Shown: positions 1 to 12,700 of the stretch, one piece after another | Layout of the letters: every line of letters begins with the position of its first letter | Numbering within the stretch: the stretch's first letter is position 1 | Source of the DNA: Liolophura sinensis | Lineage: Eukaryota; Mollusca; Polyplacophora; Chitonida; Chitonidae | Direction of reading: 5' to 3' | Assembly: GCF_032854445.1 (NCBI RefSeq) | Contig: NC_088305.1 | Coordinates: forward strand, 7,319,606 to 7,383,605 | Length of the DNA: 64,000 nucleotides | Notes under the pieces: generated by a model | The model's input: the letters and a program-made list of their open reading frames with translations, nothing else | The model's database searches: none | What the model was told of the DNA's origin: nothing | Made by a program: the position numbers and the translations under genes

Positions 1-1185
1 ACCGTTCACATCACCATAACTTTAGAACATCAACATCATCAGGATTTCAAATCTGTCTATGGCAATGCTGAGAAACATGTTCACGCGACTGTAACTGAGT
101 TCAGAACTAGTAAGAAATGGACAGTGGAAAAAGCGAGGGAAGTCTAGTATCATTTTCCAGCTTGGACTCTGCACAGTGCTTATGTCGGTCCACATGTATA
201 CATGTACAAAAGTCAGGCTTGTCGGGAGCAGAAGACGTCTCTGAAATAATGGCAGGCAAAATGATTGGACACGAAGAAGAAAGTTATCATTGGTCCTCTG
301 TATCGATTGGTCAGAAATAACAGGCTGGGTATTAAAAGTAATATGTATACATGTTCATGGGCTCCCTCCAGAATATCAGTGACCTGCTCCACCGTGTTCT
401 GCTGACAACTTACTCCCATGAAGCTCCATAAGCGCCTGTTACAATCATCTGTGTGCGGGCTCTCACAAGGTTATTGCGATCTCAGTGGTTCCTCCTACAT
501 ATCAGAACACATGTACTTGTCTTTCATGTACATCATAAAGATGTAGTAATCAACTACTTAGTTTGGAGTCAAGGAACCACACAAAGTTCTGAATATCTTT
601 CCCTGCAAGTCACAGTACCAGACCTTATCTGACCTAAAATTTTGCCCCATAAAGGCAAATAAAGATCCTTCTGTCAGTGAAAATTACATTTTTGCAGTCG
701 GTCACCATGCTGCATTTTAACCAAGAGCCTTTCTGTGATCAATAACACTCTCAGAGAATCAGGCAAAATGAGTTACTTGCTCATGGACAAAATTTCAGGT
801 CAAATGCAGTACTTTTCAGGTCTAATGCAGTACTTTTGTACCTTTTAGTTCAATACCTCACTTTGACTAGTAATAGCAGTACATGTACATGTATAACCAA
901 GGATTGGCAGGTGAGCACGATGATTTACCTTCAGGGCTGGTAGCTCAGTAGAAACGAACAAGCGGAGTACTCTTCAACGGAGCAGATTTATCCTTCTGGA
1001 ACACACGCGCACACACACACACACACACACTGGGCAGAGGACGCCGCATTATCCCACGTAACAGTGTAGGTGACAATCCATCGCTGTCTACGTAGAGGGT
1101 AGAGCATTTCACCTGTCAGTATCACCCATATTAAAGACACCTGAGCCCTGTCCCAGCCCCTCCACAGCTCAGCACACCAGAGTAG
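1..1185. other. Sequence 3' of the BCL2-like gene
   Basis: This stretch would include the BCL2-like 3' UTR on the minus strand. It contains an (AC)n microsatellite near 1006-1030 and scattered ACATGTACATGT motifs. No other gene is visible. Confidence 0.5.
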
Positions 1186-1326
1186 TTAAGACTTCTGGGT
1201 AAGGATTGCTCCCAACGTTAACACTCCAATCGCTCCCGCCGCATAACCACATATCTGTTTTAATGATGGCCATGGAGACTCATTTATCCTTTCTGGTCCA
1301 TTTTCGTAAAATTCCACAAACCCATC
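1186..1326 (-). CDS. BCL2: BCL2-like coding exon 2 (end of BH2, membrane anchor)
   Basis: The exon begins GATGGGTTTGTG right after a pyrimidine-rich TTCTTCTTCGCAG acceptor and encodes DGFVEFYENG..., then the tail anchor and a stop at 1188-1186 (46 residues). It joins exon 1 in phase 0 and restores the BH2 motif GGW-DGFVEFY. Confidence 0.95.
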   Translation of the reverse strand, partial: DGFVEFYENGPERINESPWPSLKQICGYAAGAIGVLTLGAILTQKS

Positions 1327-3741
1327 CTGCGAAGAAGAAGAAAAAGCAAAATTAGCACAATTTTTAACAAAGATTCTCAAGACATCTTAAATCTACATAC
1401 AACTTGGGGTGTAATGTTTGCTCACAGAGTGCTAAGAGAAGCTTGTATGTGTTGGGTTTGTGTTAAAGACTGCTATGATAAGGGGAGACCCTTGGACGAG
1501 CTACACAGACAGTCCAAATGACAGTAGAACGCATCATTTCCTTCTGTCACGTGTGTGTAAGAAAATGACTTACTAACTAAAAAGCTAGTGAAGTGTATGA
1601 TGAATTAACACTTGGGTTACTAACATAACATCATTCTTGTACTTAAACCATTAATGCCTTTCACTGCCATTTTCAATTTGAGTTGGCTGCACTCGGCATC
1701 GTCCGGAAACAGATACTCTCTTGGAATGATCTGAATGTTTTCTGAACCCAACTTGTACATCAACTGAAGGGCGACTGACAAATTGTTTGGGAGTCTTAAC
1801 TTTAATTTATGTGTTAATAATGAACAAAAATGATGTATAATTGATTCTATTGTGAAAAAAAAAGTTGTTCTTAATATTGGGAAGAGCAGCCAAGTCCACC
1901 CTAGCCACTGAGTCATCTGAGTTGAAAATAGCGACTTGCGAAGTTCTGATGTTGTGCGAGTGTGTGCGTTGGTTACATTTGTGTTATTCGGTATATTATG
2001 GCCTCTATAGTGTCGGCACTTCCCAGACAGAACAGATGACAGGGCCAAGGTCCAGGTTAGTGAATATAAAGGCTCGGAATGGTTAATGTGGAAGCTAAGC
2101 TGGGAACGAGGCTAACCGATCTCAGAGCTACTCATAGGCGAATATGTTGGGAGAATCTAGGTCAAACTTTGGGAAGACATCTTGTCCAAAACACAGGACT
2201 TTGAACTGACCAGCAAAGATCCAGCATGGTGTTGGACCCATTAGACTTAAACCGCTGAATCAGTGAGCGGCTAGCCAGAGACTTAAAGACTTTGAACAGT
2301 TACAGTAACCTACAAATAGATGTCTTCACTTTTGTCATACAGGCATTTCACCTTGGGAGATCCATTCCAGTGAGTTCTATATACATGTACATTGGTGTAT
2401 ATTCATGCATGGAAGACATCACCGGCTCTGCCCAGTTTCCTCCAACCATAATGTTAGCTGCCGTCCAATAAGTGAAACATTATTCCATATGGCATAAAAC
2501 ACCAATCAAATGAGGAAATAAATGAATAAGGAAGCTACGTGCATGATGAAGATCAAACGTCAAACGAGTTGCCCTCATCATAACATGTACATGTGCTGGA
2601 CAGGACAGTTAGTTCACTTTGAAAATGGACTTCCTAAACCCATTTGGATTTAGCCATGTTCGCCATTTAAATGCATATGTACATGTGCAGTGTATGAGAT
2701 GTTGACTCAAAGCTGAGGTGCGTGGGCTCAGCGTGTACAAACAAAAATCCAGAAAAACGACCAGATTGCCAATAATGGGGCGAGTCATCCACGGAATTTA
2801 TCTGCTGGAACGCTGCCAATCTTGATGGTGCCACTAGCATCATATGGCAGCACAAAATCAATGAGGACTGGTTGGTTTTATCTCACAGGTGGAGTGCTCA
2901 GCGCAGACCTGCCTTAACACTGGTTGTGCTCACCAGGTCTTCCCCAGAACCTCGGCTATATGTACACGAGCACAGCCAGTCTGGTGTGTGAATGAGAACA
3001 AGTATTTGGCCCTATGGATTGCTCCTAGGTCAATTTTCCAGAATATGACTATCATATGTACCCTAATTCTTCTAATTTTTGGGACACCTGGTCTGCTCTT
3101 TTCAGCCACTGCACATGTGCATGTAATTGTAGCAGGAATATTTAGTTTCTTTTCTGCATTATTGTTAGAACATCTAATGAACAAAATACATGTATTCATA
3201 TATTTTTTGTTTTCAAAACAAAAAAAAAAAAATAACCTGAGAGGGAAATGTAATTCTTTGCTTTCAGCACTGCTCATATGTGTGCTACAAATTAGAGGAA
3301 TTAGGGTATACACAATTCCGCAGTACAGACATGTGGGTGTACATGTACTTATGAACACGGAATCCAGTGCTAGTGTGGGGCATGACTAGATACTGAGCAA
3401 ATTACATACAAGAATACTGAAGTCATAGGGTTGTGCCAGATGAGGTCATGTTGACCTACATGTGGTTTTTCCACAAATAGTGGTTAATTATGGACTATGG
3501 CTCCAACGTAACTTGTGGTATCAAAAAATTCCATTAGCCATAATTTGACAACAATCTGATACACGTCCATACACACATAGATCAGGCTTCCAACATGTGT
3601 TACCAGTGAATTAACAGTAAATTCCAGACAACCAACTGGAGTCTTATGGAAGGTGGGCAAAACCCAGGCCACATATATGTGTAATGTATATCCCTGGGTA
3701 TTACACAATCAAAGGCAAGCTAATGACAGTCACACACACAG

Positions 3742-3790
<49 letters not shown>

Positions 3791-6700
3791 GTCATCTGGT
3801 GAAGTGACAGACCAGCCATTTCAGTGGCCTACATGTAATGGTCAAAGGGCTAACATCGCAGCTGGGAGATCCCGGGATCAAACCCAGGTCAGGTCATACT
3901 TAAGACTTCACAAATGGTACATGGACTTGTTTCTGCCTCGCTTAGCGCTCAGCACTGAGAGGTTAGAGGAAGGAAACAGGACTGGTTGGCGTGATGTCTG
4001 TATAATGTGACTGGGTGGGGTGTCATGTCTGGTGTCTTTGGCATGATACTTTAGTGGTGGCAGCACTCTGGCAGCATGGACTGGCCACAAGAATTAGACA
4101 CAGTAAATATATACACACACAATGACTTCTCGTTGTTAGGCAACTCAAAAATTGTTAAGTACAGTTGTACGTCTTAAAAGTTAACCCCAAGCATGAATAC
4201 ATACATGTGTACACATGCACTGTAGATATAGCTCAGCCAATGACTGGACGGATGTCTGAATATCATTTCCCAAGCAATGGCAGCTCTGTTCCAAGCTGAA
4301 ATGGCTGTTGTTAATTTGCAATGTCTGAGTTACAGGTTACAAGATTGCCTACGAAAACACCACTGCAATGGCTGGAAGGCACGACAGCACGAAACACCAC
4401 TGCAATGGCTGGAATGAACGACAGCACGAAACACCACTGCAATGGCTGGAATGAACGACAGCACGAAACACCACTGCAATGGCTGGAATGAACGACAGCA
4501 TGAAACACCACTGCAATGGCTGGAATGAATGACAGCACGAAACACCACTGCAATGGCTGGAATGAATGACAGACTTCAGGCTGTGGACTAAATTATTACA
4601 GGTGGGAAACACAAATCAAAACAAATAAAAAAACAAAAAAAATAAAAAAAAACAAGAACTATTTTCTCTTTTTAAAAACATGTATCAAAATTTAAAGTTT
4701 GCACAATTTGAAAACAATGTCATTCAATTTCAACACATGAATATATATTTGTTTATTTGACTGGTGTTTTGTGCTGGAATCAAGAATACTTGACTTATAT
4801 GACGACAGGCAGCATTATGGTGGGAGGAAAATAGGCAGAGCCCCGGTCTATAACTGTTCATCATTTACAATTTTTCCTTATGTTGGAGACAGAGGTATAC
4901 TATTTAACATGCACTTGCTCTTTAATATTAAACTGGTTATGTTTGGATAAGTCCTCATAGAGATGTAATATGTCGATGAAGAGACCTTATACATGTGCAC
5001 GGAGGTGTAACTTGCCTTCCATGACGCCAGCATGTTTGTTTAAGTCAGACTCATTCTTAACTTTAAAACAGCTTATTGATCTAAAATTGTTACTTATCTT
5101 AGGAAATTTTGTTTTAATACTCAGAGCAGTCCTAGACTTTCACGATAAATTTGAAAATTAGTGCTTATTTTCAAAAGTAAGCTTAGGGATTATACCACAA
5201 GGTACATGTAAGACTAAGCTTGAAGTCTAAGGCAGCTTGGTGATCCTGGGGTCAGACCATTCAGCTATAAACATGTGCTGACAGGTCTCTACTTTTACCT
5301 TTATTCAGATGAATCTTTTTGTAAATAGACCAATAAAACCAATGTAGTTTGCTCTCCAAAATCAGATTAAAAACATGTGTAAATGGCACTAAAATTTGCT
5401 CTTTCATTTGCGAAAAGGTATGCAGAGATAGCATTGCCAGAGAGAGGCAGAGTCTTCACAGGAGCATACATTACACAGTCAGGCCTGAAAAATCAGGTCT
5501 CTCCAAAATCAGATTAAAAACATGTGTAAATGGCACTAAGATTTGCTCTTTCATTTGCAAAAAGGTATTCAGGCACAAAAATTGCTGAACACTATCAGTG
5601 AATGCAATTAGGCTGGAAAGTTTACACAAAACAGACCAGTACGTACAGAGCCTGATGGAAAATTTTCATATACACATTTCTTGTTATTAATTAAGAACAA
5701 GCATTTGAAACGTGCTAATCAATACTGTTGCAAACAGGTCAATGTCCTACACACTGGTTACAAATGTTCAACCTTTCTGCGATATCATGACATCGCCACA
5801 TCTTACACCAACACTGAAATCAAAAATGATACTGTCACCAGAACAGGCAGTGCAATGATCCAGCCATTCATATTGCTTTAATTTTCACCAAAAGTTCTCG
5901 CCGATAGCAACAGGCTGAATGTATGGAGCCAAACAAGGGCTACATGTACCATCAAAAGGTATTACTTAATATCACAGCTATAAATACACCAGAGAGACTG
6001 AATCAATACCTGCTGAGGTTATTCACATCTACACAATGTGTACTATAAGTTTTCCCAGGCTACCTATTATCCTATATACATTGTGCACACAGAGCAGGCT
6101 TCATACTTGTACCTGTATAAAGTGTACATGGTCCACTCATGGTTTAAAATACATCTACATATTTATAAATTATTCCAGCCTTCACCTATTAAAAGTAAAG
6201 AAGAAAAAAACCAAAAAAAACCAAAAAAAACAAAAACTACATCCAACTGACATTATTTGTTATGTATTTACTTATTTTTTTAAATAAAGAAAATCCAGGT
6301 AAATGTTTGAATTTTACAGTATGGTGTTAATGATCATAGGCTTGAGTGTGGCTCTCATCTACTGAACGGAAATTTGAATGGCATTTAACCCGCAATTTGA
6401 TCTATAATTAATCGTACAACATGAATGACAAAGTGAACATGCACACACGTCATCTAGTATTAAACATCATTTTTCCATTTTAAAAAAAGTGCATGCATAA
6501 AGAACTGAGGATTGGAGAGTATTGGGCACAGATACCGTTACCACAGAGAGGCTGAGTCTTCATGGGAGCATACATTACACAGTCAGGCCTGAGGAATAAT
6601 GGGGGAGTATCGGGCAGAGACAACATTGCCTGAAAGAGGCAGAGTCTTCATGGGAGCATACATTACACGGTCAGGCCTGAGAAATAATGGAGAGTATCGG

Positions 6701-9700
6701 GCAGAGACAGCATTGCCAGAGAGAGGCAGAGTCATCACAGGAGCATACACTACACAGTCAGGCTTGAGGAATAATGGAGAGTAACGGGCACAGATAGCAT
6801 TGCCAGATACAGGCAGAGTCTTCATGGGAGCACACATGTACATTACACAGTTAGGCCTGAGGAATAATTGTCATTCATTATTCAGTCCGTCAAATATCCC
6901 AAATTCCAGAAAAGCCAAAAAACAACGTTCTGTGCCCAGGTGACTACTAACGCACATGACAAAAGAACTCTCTGCATTAATATTTCATTAAACGTAGTGA
7001 AATGCCCAATCATACCGCTCCATCCATGCTTGCAAACTACACTGTACATGTACTGTAAGTTAGACTCTGATGTATCAGCTTATACCGCTCTATTCACACT
7101 TGCCAAATACACTGTACATGTACTGTAAGTTAGACTCTGATGTATCAGCTTATACCGCTCTATTCACACTTGCCAAATACACTGTACATGTACTGTAAGT
7201 TAGACTGTGATGTATCAGCTTACAGTATGCCACTCCATTCATGCTTGCCAAATACACTGTAGATGTACTGTAAGTTGGACTCTGATGTATCAACTTACAG
7301 CATATCACTCCATTCATGCTTGCCAAATGAGCTAAACTAGACAAATTGCTCGGGAATTATTAATTTATCTTAACTCAAAGACAATGAACATGTGTAAAAT
7401 TATGCATTCTTTTGCCAGAGGAATTCAGCACATTTACAAGTCTAATGATGCCTCATTAAGTTTTAATGTTTTTTGGAGAGTCCTGACACACCAATGCCTT
7501 TCAGCAGCCCACCGACCCCCAAGACGATACTTGGGGCTCACATGTTCGTATACACGTACCTGTTCACAAATCAGTGTACAGTAGGTCAGTATCACAATAA
7601 CCTTCGGCCAATTATGTCACTAGCATGAGATAAATATATGTAATTACCTTATATGATCATGACGAACTTCCTCAGTTTACCTTACGTAAAAAATGTAAGT
7701 ATCAACACCAAAAATAATACTTTGTGACATTTTTTTACCTATAAAAATGCACTTATGTGGGCGAAATTTTAGGTCAACTAGGGTATACCCTAACCAACAA
7801 ATTTGCTATGACACACTGAGCATGTATGTCACCGTACCACAACTAGTGAAAGTAAAACCACACAAATCAAGCCTGCCTACATTTTATACACGGAGCATAT
7901 GAATATGAGAGTAAACCTTCTGACATTTGGCAACTTACTGCCATCTTTCCATCCCAAGTATAACACACATATCACACTGGCAGAAGGAAAACTTGTGGAC
8001 TCCAGCAAATTTCATGCATGAACTGTTGACCACTTCTAATTATTGTCACAAAGACCTGACGAAGAAAGGCAGCCAAAAATTCTTCTTTCATAGAACCTTT
8101 AATGTAAGGTTACCATTATCAGTATCATAGTGAAATATTTTGCCTCATAAAGTCCTTGCTATTTCGTTCACTAAAGCTCGGATAAAATTTGCTACCTCAG
8201 TGTAGGACAGGGAAGAGCACCAGTTGGACTGCAACACAAAGCAAACGGCAAATTCACATTAACTGCTCTAAACTGATTCTCATAAATTCTTAAGGGATTT
8301 GATCACTAAGGGTGATCTCCACTTCACATGTACACCACAACTCGTACCCTTACTTTGTCCGAGTTAAGTTGGCAAAATTCCGACGGACATTTTATCAATA
8401 GTACGTGTACTTCTAACTCTTGGTCAGCCGTTCTCCAAAGCGTAACAGTTAGCATGCGTACTAACTACATGTAACTGTAATGGAGTCGACCAGGACCACC
8501 TGCAAATATTTCGAATAATCACATGTCAACGCCATTATTTCAATGGTTAGTTTTCTTGAGTTGTGTTACGCTAGGCCCAAATACAGTTACCGTTACGGCC
8601 AATTTAAGGCACTGGTTAGCTTGGGCTCCCAACGGCAGACAATAGTTTGACTAGAGATCAGGGAACCATGGCAACGGCAAATGTGACTAGTGGACTATGC
8701 GGTCAGCACTCGATATACAGTGCGGCCGGTAACACAAATCTTTCGATGTTCCACAGACGGAATTTAACAAAATAGTTTGTATTTATTTATCTTCACTTGT
8801 ACATAATAAATCCTGGGCATTTTTTTTATTTTTTATTGTTTTTTTTGGGGGACACAAAAAGCACCTTGAGGGAAGGCAGCATCCGTTAATCAGATGATGA
8901 GAAGAGTTGGATTAGGCCCTGGTGTATTTCTTCTATAATATTAGGGTCTTACTTTGGGTCTTACCTTTATCTTCAAACAGTAGACCTTTGCCACTATAAA
9001 CCCTCCCCCCACTCCACCCTTTCCCAGACTAACATGTTGTTCCAAAGCCATATACCAATGACAGGCTATCTGTGTGTAAAAATCAGGTCAGGTCAAAAAC
9101 ACATGTTGTAAATATTCTGCACATGTTCGACTGCCTTTGTTGTCAATCCGTCTGTAGATATATTCTGGTACCTGACATCAGTGACTACTGCACTCAACAC
9201 AGTACAAATACAAACCATATGACAGGGGTACAGGAACCGTGACCGCACCACAGTGCAGGTTATAAGGTACCTCCCTCACGTCCATGTACACATGCATGAC
9301 CATTATCTTGGTCACATGGGGATTCTTTCACAAAGCCATCATGGGCTTCAAAATATGAAGTTCAAAACTGTAATCTCGCTGATTAAAATTGGCTGACAAT
9401 GTTGTACCGCAGCAAAGAATAAGCGGCCACACTTTTATCCATTTCATGGTTTGATTTTAATTAAAATTTTAGGCTAATGTTCAAAATCGCTTTGTGAAAT
9501 GAGCCTAGGCTTGAAGATAATCGTCAGCTGTTACATGAGAACATGTGAGCAAACACATACATGTAAATGTAAAAAAAAATTAAATGAGAGTAAGTAAAGC
9601 AAAAAAGTAATATCGCTCACCCACATGTACATGTGATATCCCTCACCTACATGTACATGAGATATCCCTCACCTACATGTACATGTAATAACCCTCACGT

Positions 9701-12700
9701 ACATGTACATGTAATATCCCTCACCTACATGTACATATAATATCCCTCACCCACATGTACATGTTATATCCCTCACCTACATGTACATGTAATAACCCTC
9801 ACGTACATGTACATGTAATATCCCTCACCTACATGTACATATAATATCCCTCACCCACATGTACATGTAATATCCCTCACCTACATGTACATGTTATATC
9901 CCTCACCCACATGTACATGTAATAACCCTCATGTACATGTAATATCCCTCACCCACATGTACATGTAATAACCCTCACGTACATGTACATGTAATCTCAC
10001 TCACTCACTCACTCACATGTACATGTAATACCACTCACCAACATGTACATGTAATACCCCTCACCAACATGTACATGCAGCTTTTTATACAAGTAAGGCT
10101 GCCTTTATACAATTTTATGCATATTGCTCTATTTATACAACAGACACTTTATATTATACACTGCACATGCTGAGATAAATGTCCATGTACATTAGTACTA
10201 TGCTTGCAAAGTCCTAGAGGACTGCAGGCTGACACAACGGCCTAGGATTTCATTGCAAACAAAATGTTCATGAACAAAGTGAACAAAGCCCTGTGTGCAT
10301 GTAAAATACATGTAAACAAAGCCTGGATGTGTCCTGCACATTGATCTAATTGTACTGCCGCCCTAGATTCCCATTTAACATGTAATCTACATGCCTTTGA
10401 GGTGTCAATTTACACCTTTTCTACTCTCGTTTCCAAGTTAATTACACCACTGCCAGGTGGTCACATTACACTTTATACCTGTAGGTACAAGGTCATACTG
10501 GGAATACATGTATGATACTTGCAAAACAGGAGCTGTCGTAAGAAGAGTTATCCAATGTTAACCTTGCTGACCTTGACCTTGTGAATCTGCCACCCTAGAT
10601 TCCCATTTAACATGTAATCTACATGCCTTTGAGGTGTCAATTTACACCTATTCTACTCTCATTTCCAAGTTAATTACACCAATGCCAGGTGGTCACATTA
10701 CACTTTATACCTGTAGGTACAAGGTCATACTGGGAATACATGTATGATACTTGCAAAACAGGAGCTGTCGTAAGAAGAGTTATCCAATGTTAACCTTGCT
10801 GACCTTGACCTTGTGAATCTGCCACCCTAGATTCCCATTTAACATGTAATCTACATGCCTTTGAGGTGTCAATTTACACCTATTCTACTCTCATTTCCAA
10901 GTTAATTACACCAATGCCAGGTGGTCACATTACACTTTATACCTGTAGGTACAAGGTCATACTGGGAATACATGTATGATACTTGCAAAACAGGAGCTGT
11001 CGTAAGAAGAGTTATCCAATGTTAACCTAGCTGACCTTGACCTTGTAAATCCGGTTTTGTTTACCTGTCTGTTGGCTGACACCTGGCCACAAGCTAACTG
11101 GATCACAAAGCTTAGCCCTGCAGGCTGCAGATCTGTGAAATCCCACAGCGAGATTACATCAGTGGAATTTTAAGAGCAAGAAAACAGACTGTATGCATAC
11201 ACAGTTCATGAACGGAGTTATGTTCAAAATAAAAGAAAATAAGTCAGACGTGACTGATGAAACTGACGAAGTGAATGCTTACTTGCATCATCAACAAAAC
11301 AGTCTAACAAAGAGAAAAAACACATTTGTACGTCATATATGTACCTCTCAATTTAGTGAGTAACAATTCAGCTTGGTAGCCAGAATTTATCTCCATTTAA
11401 GTTAAATGCTACCCTACACTAGTGGGTGTATCGTATGAAAATGTAATTATTTTGTGAATTTGTGCCATTGTCATGGATCGTTTTTGGCTCAGTGTGACTC
11501 AGAACAGGTTAGTTGATTATCGGGACCACTCTGTTGACATCTATTTACACTAGGGAAGATTTAATACACATGTGAAGATGGGGTAAATTTGACTTACAGT
11601 CAATTTGACTTACTGTTGATCTGACACATTAGAAGCAGTTATTCCTCGTAACTCTCTCAACACTTCATGTTGCTCTATACAGAGAGTTACATTCCGTAAC
11701 TACATTTTACCATATTTTGACCACTCTTACACGTTTCACTCTACTCTTACATGTATCAGCATGTTAAAAAAAAAAGCACATTTTTTTTCTCACACTTCGA
11801 ACATTTTCTTGTTTTTTAAAATTCATAACTGACATCAAATTTAAAATCACAAATTTGCCACATACACAAAAAAAAAAAACAAAAAAAAAAACAAAAACGC
11901 AACAGTTTTCTTGTAAACTTCCTGACAAGTTTTGCAACACAAGCATTTAAATGATACAATTGCGCACAGGACGTTCATTTTTATTTTATTCTTATCGGAT
12001 CTGGCAATACCAAGTACAGTTGATACACGTAAACGGAATTTACACAATATGAGGAAGTATTTTACACAATATGAGGAAGTAACAAAAGTACCGATAAGAT
12101 ATAATATGCAGTTCGAAGCATGTCACAAAAATATTGTCGCCGCATATCCTTGAGCAGAGAAAATCACGTCTCTTTTCGGCTCTGCATGAAATCATATCCT
12201 TCTTAAAAGGAGTATGAATGTAATGGGAAAGTTCACATGACATTTGTGCAGGATGAAATAATCAATTACGCTGTTCATCTGCGGACAAAGGCCTGCCAGT
12301 CAGGAAAATCCCTCTGACATTGAAGGATATAGGCTGTGCCAGGACATTCCTCAAAATGTAACAGGTTTTCTTTGTTGGAGTGCCTGAAGACAGCGATGCA
12401 TCCTTGTTTTCATGTAGATTTAACAAACAAAGCCACACTTGGAAATCCCATTCACAAGTAGAAAGTTCTAACATGTACATACACTGTATACCAGTACATG
12501 TACAAGGCAACATTGCCTGGGCCCTGCACCATGAATTTGTAAAGCATGTGACCTTTGGCCCAAGCCACCTGTCATGGCCATCTGTTTCATTCACAGAGGA
12601 GGGAGGGAGGGGTGTGATGAGGGCCTGTGATGAGGGACCTACTGTACATGTGCCGGAGGGGCACCTCGACCTCCCCTCTGACACCAAAGATTCTGTGTTG

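Noticed and set aside
2889-3389. 166-codon open frame with hydrophobic stretch
   Set aside because: No recognisable domain, overlaps a similar-sized antisense frame, and lies within the repeat-rich BCL2-like intron.
4311-4612. Cysteine-rich repeat proteins on the minus strand
   Set aside because: All three frames of the 37-bp minisatellite are open, showing no coding constraint.
9611-10080. CRISPR-like array of short palindromic repeats
   Set aside because: Units are head-to-tail without unique spacers, in a eukaryotic intron.
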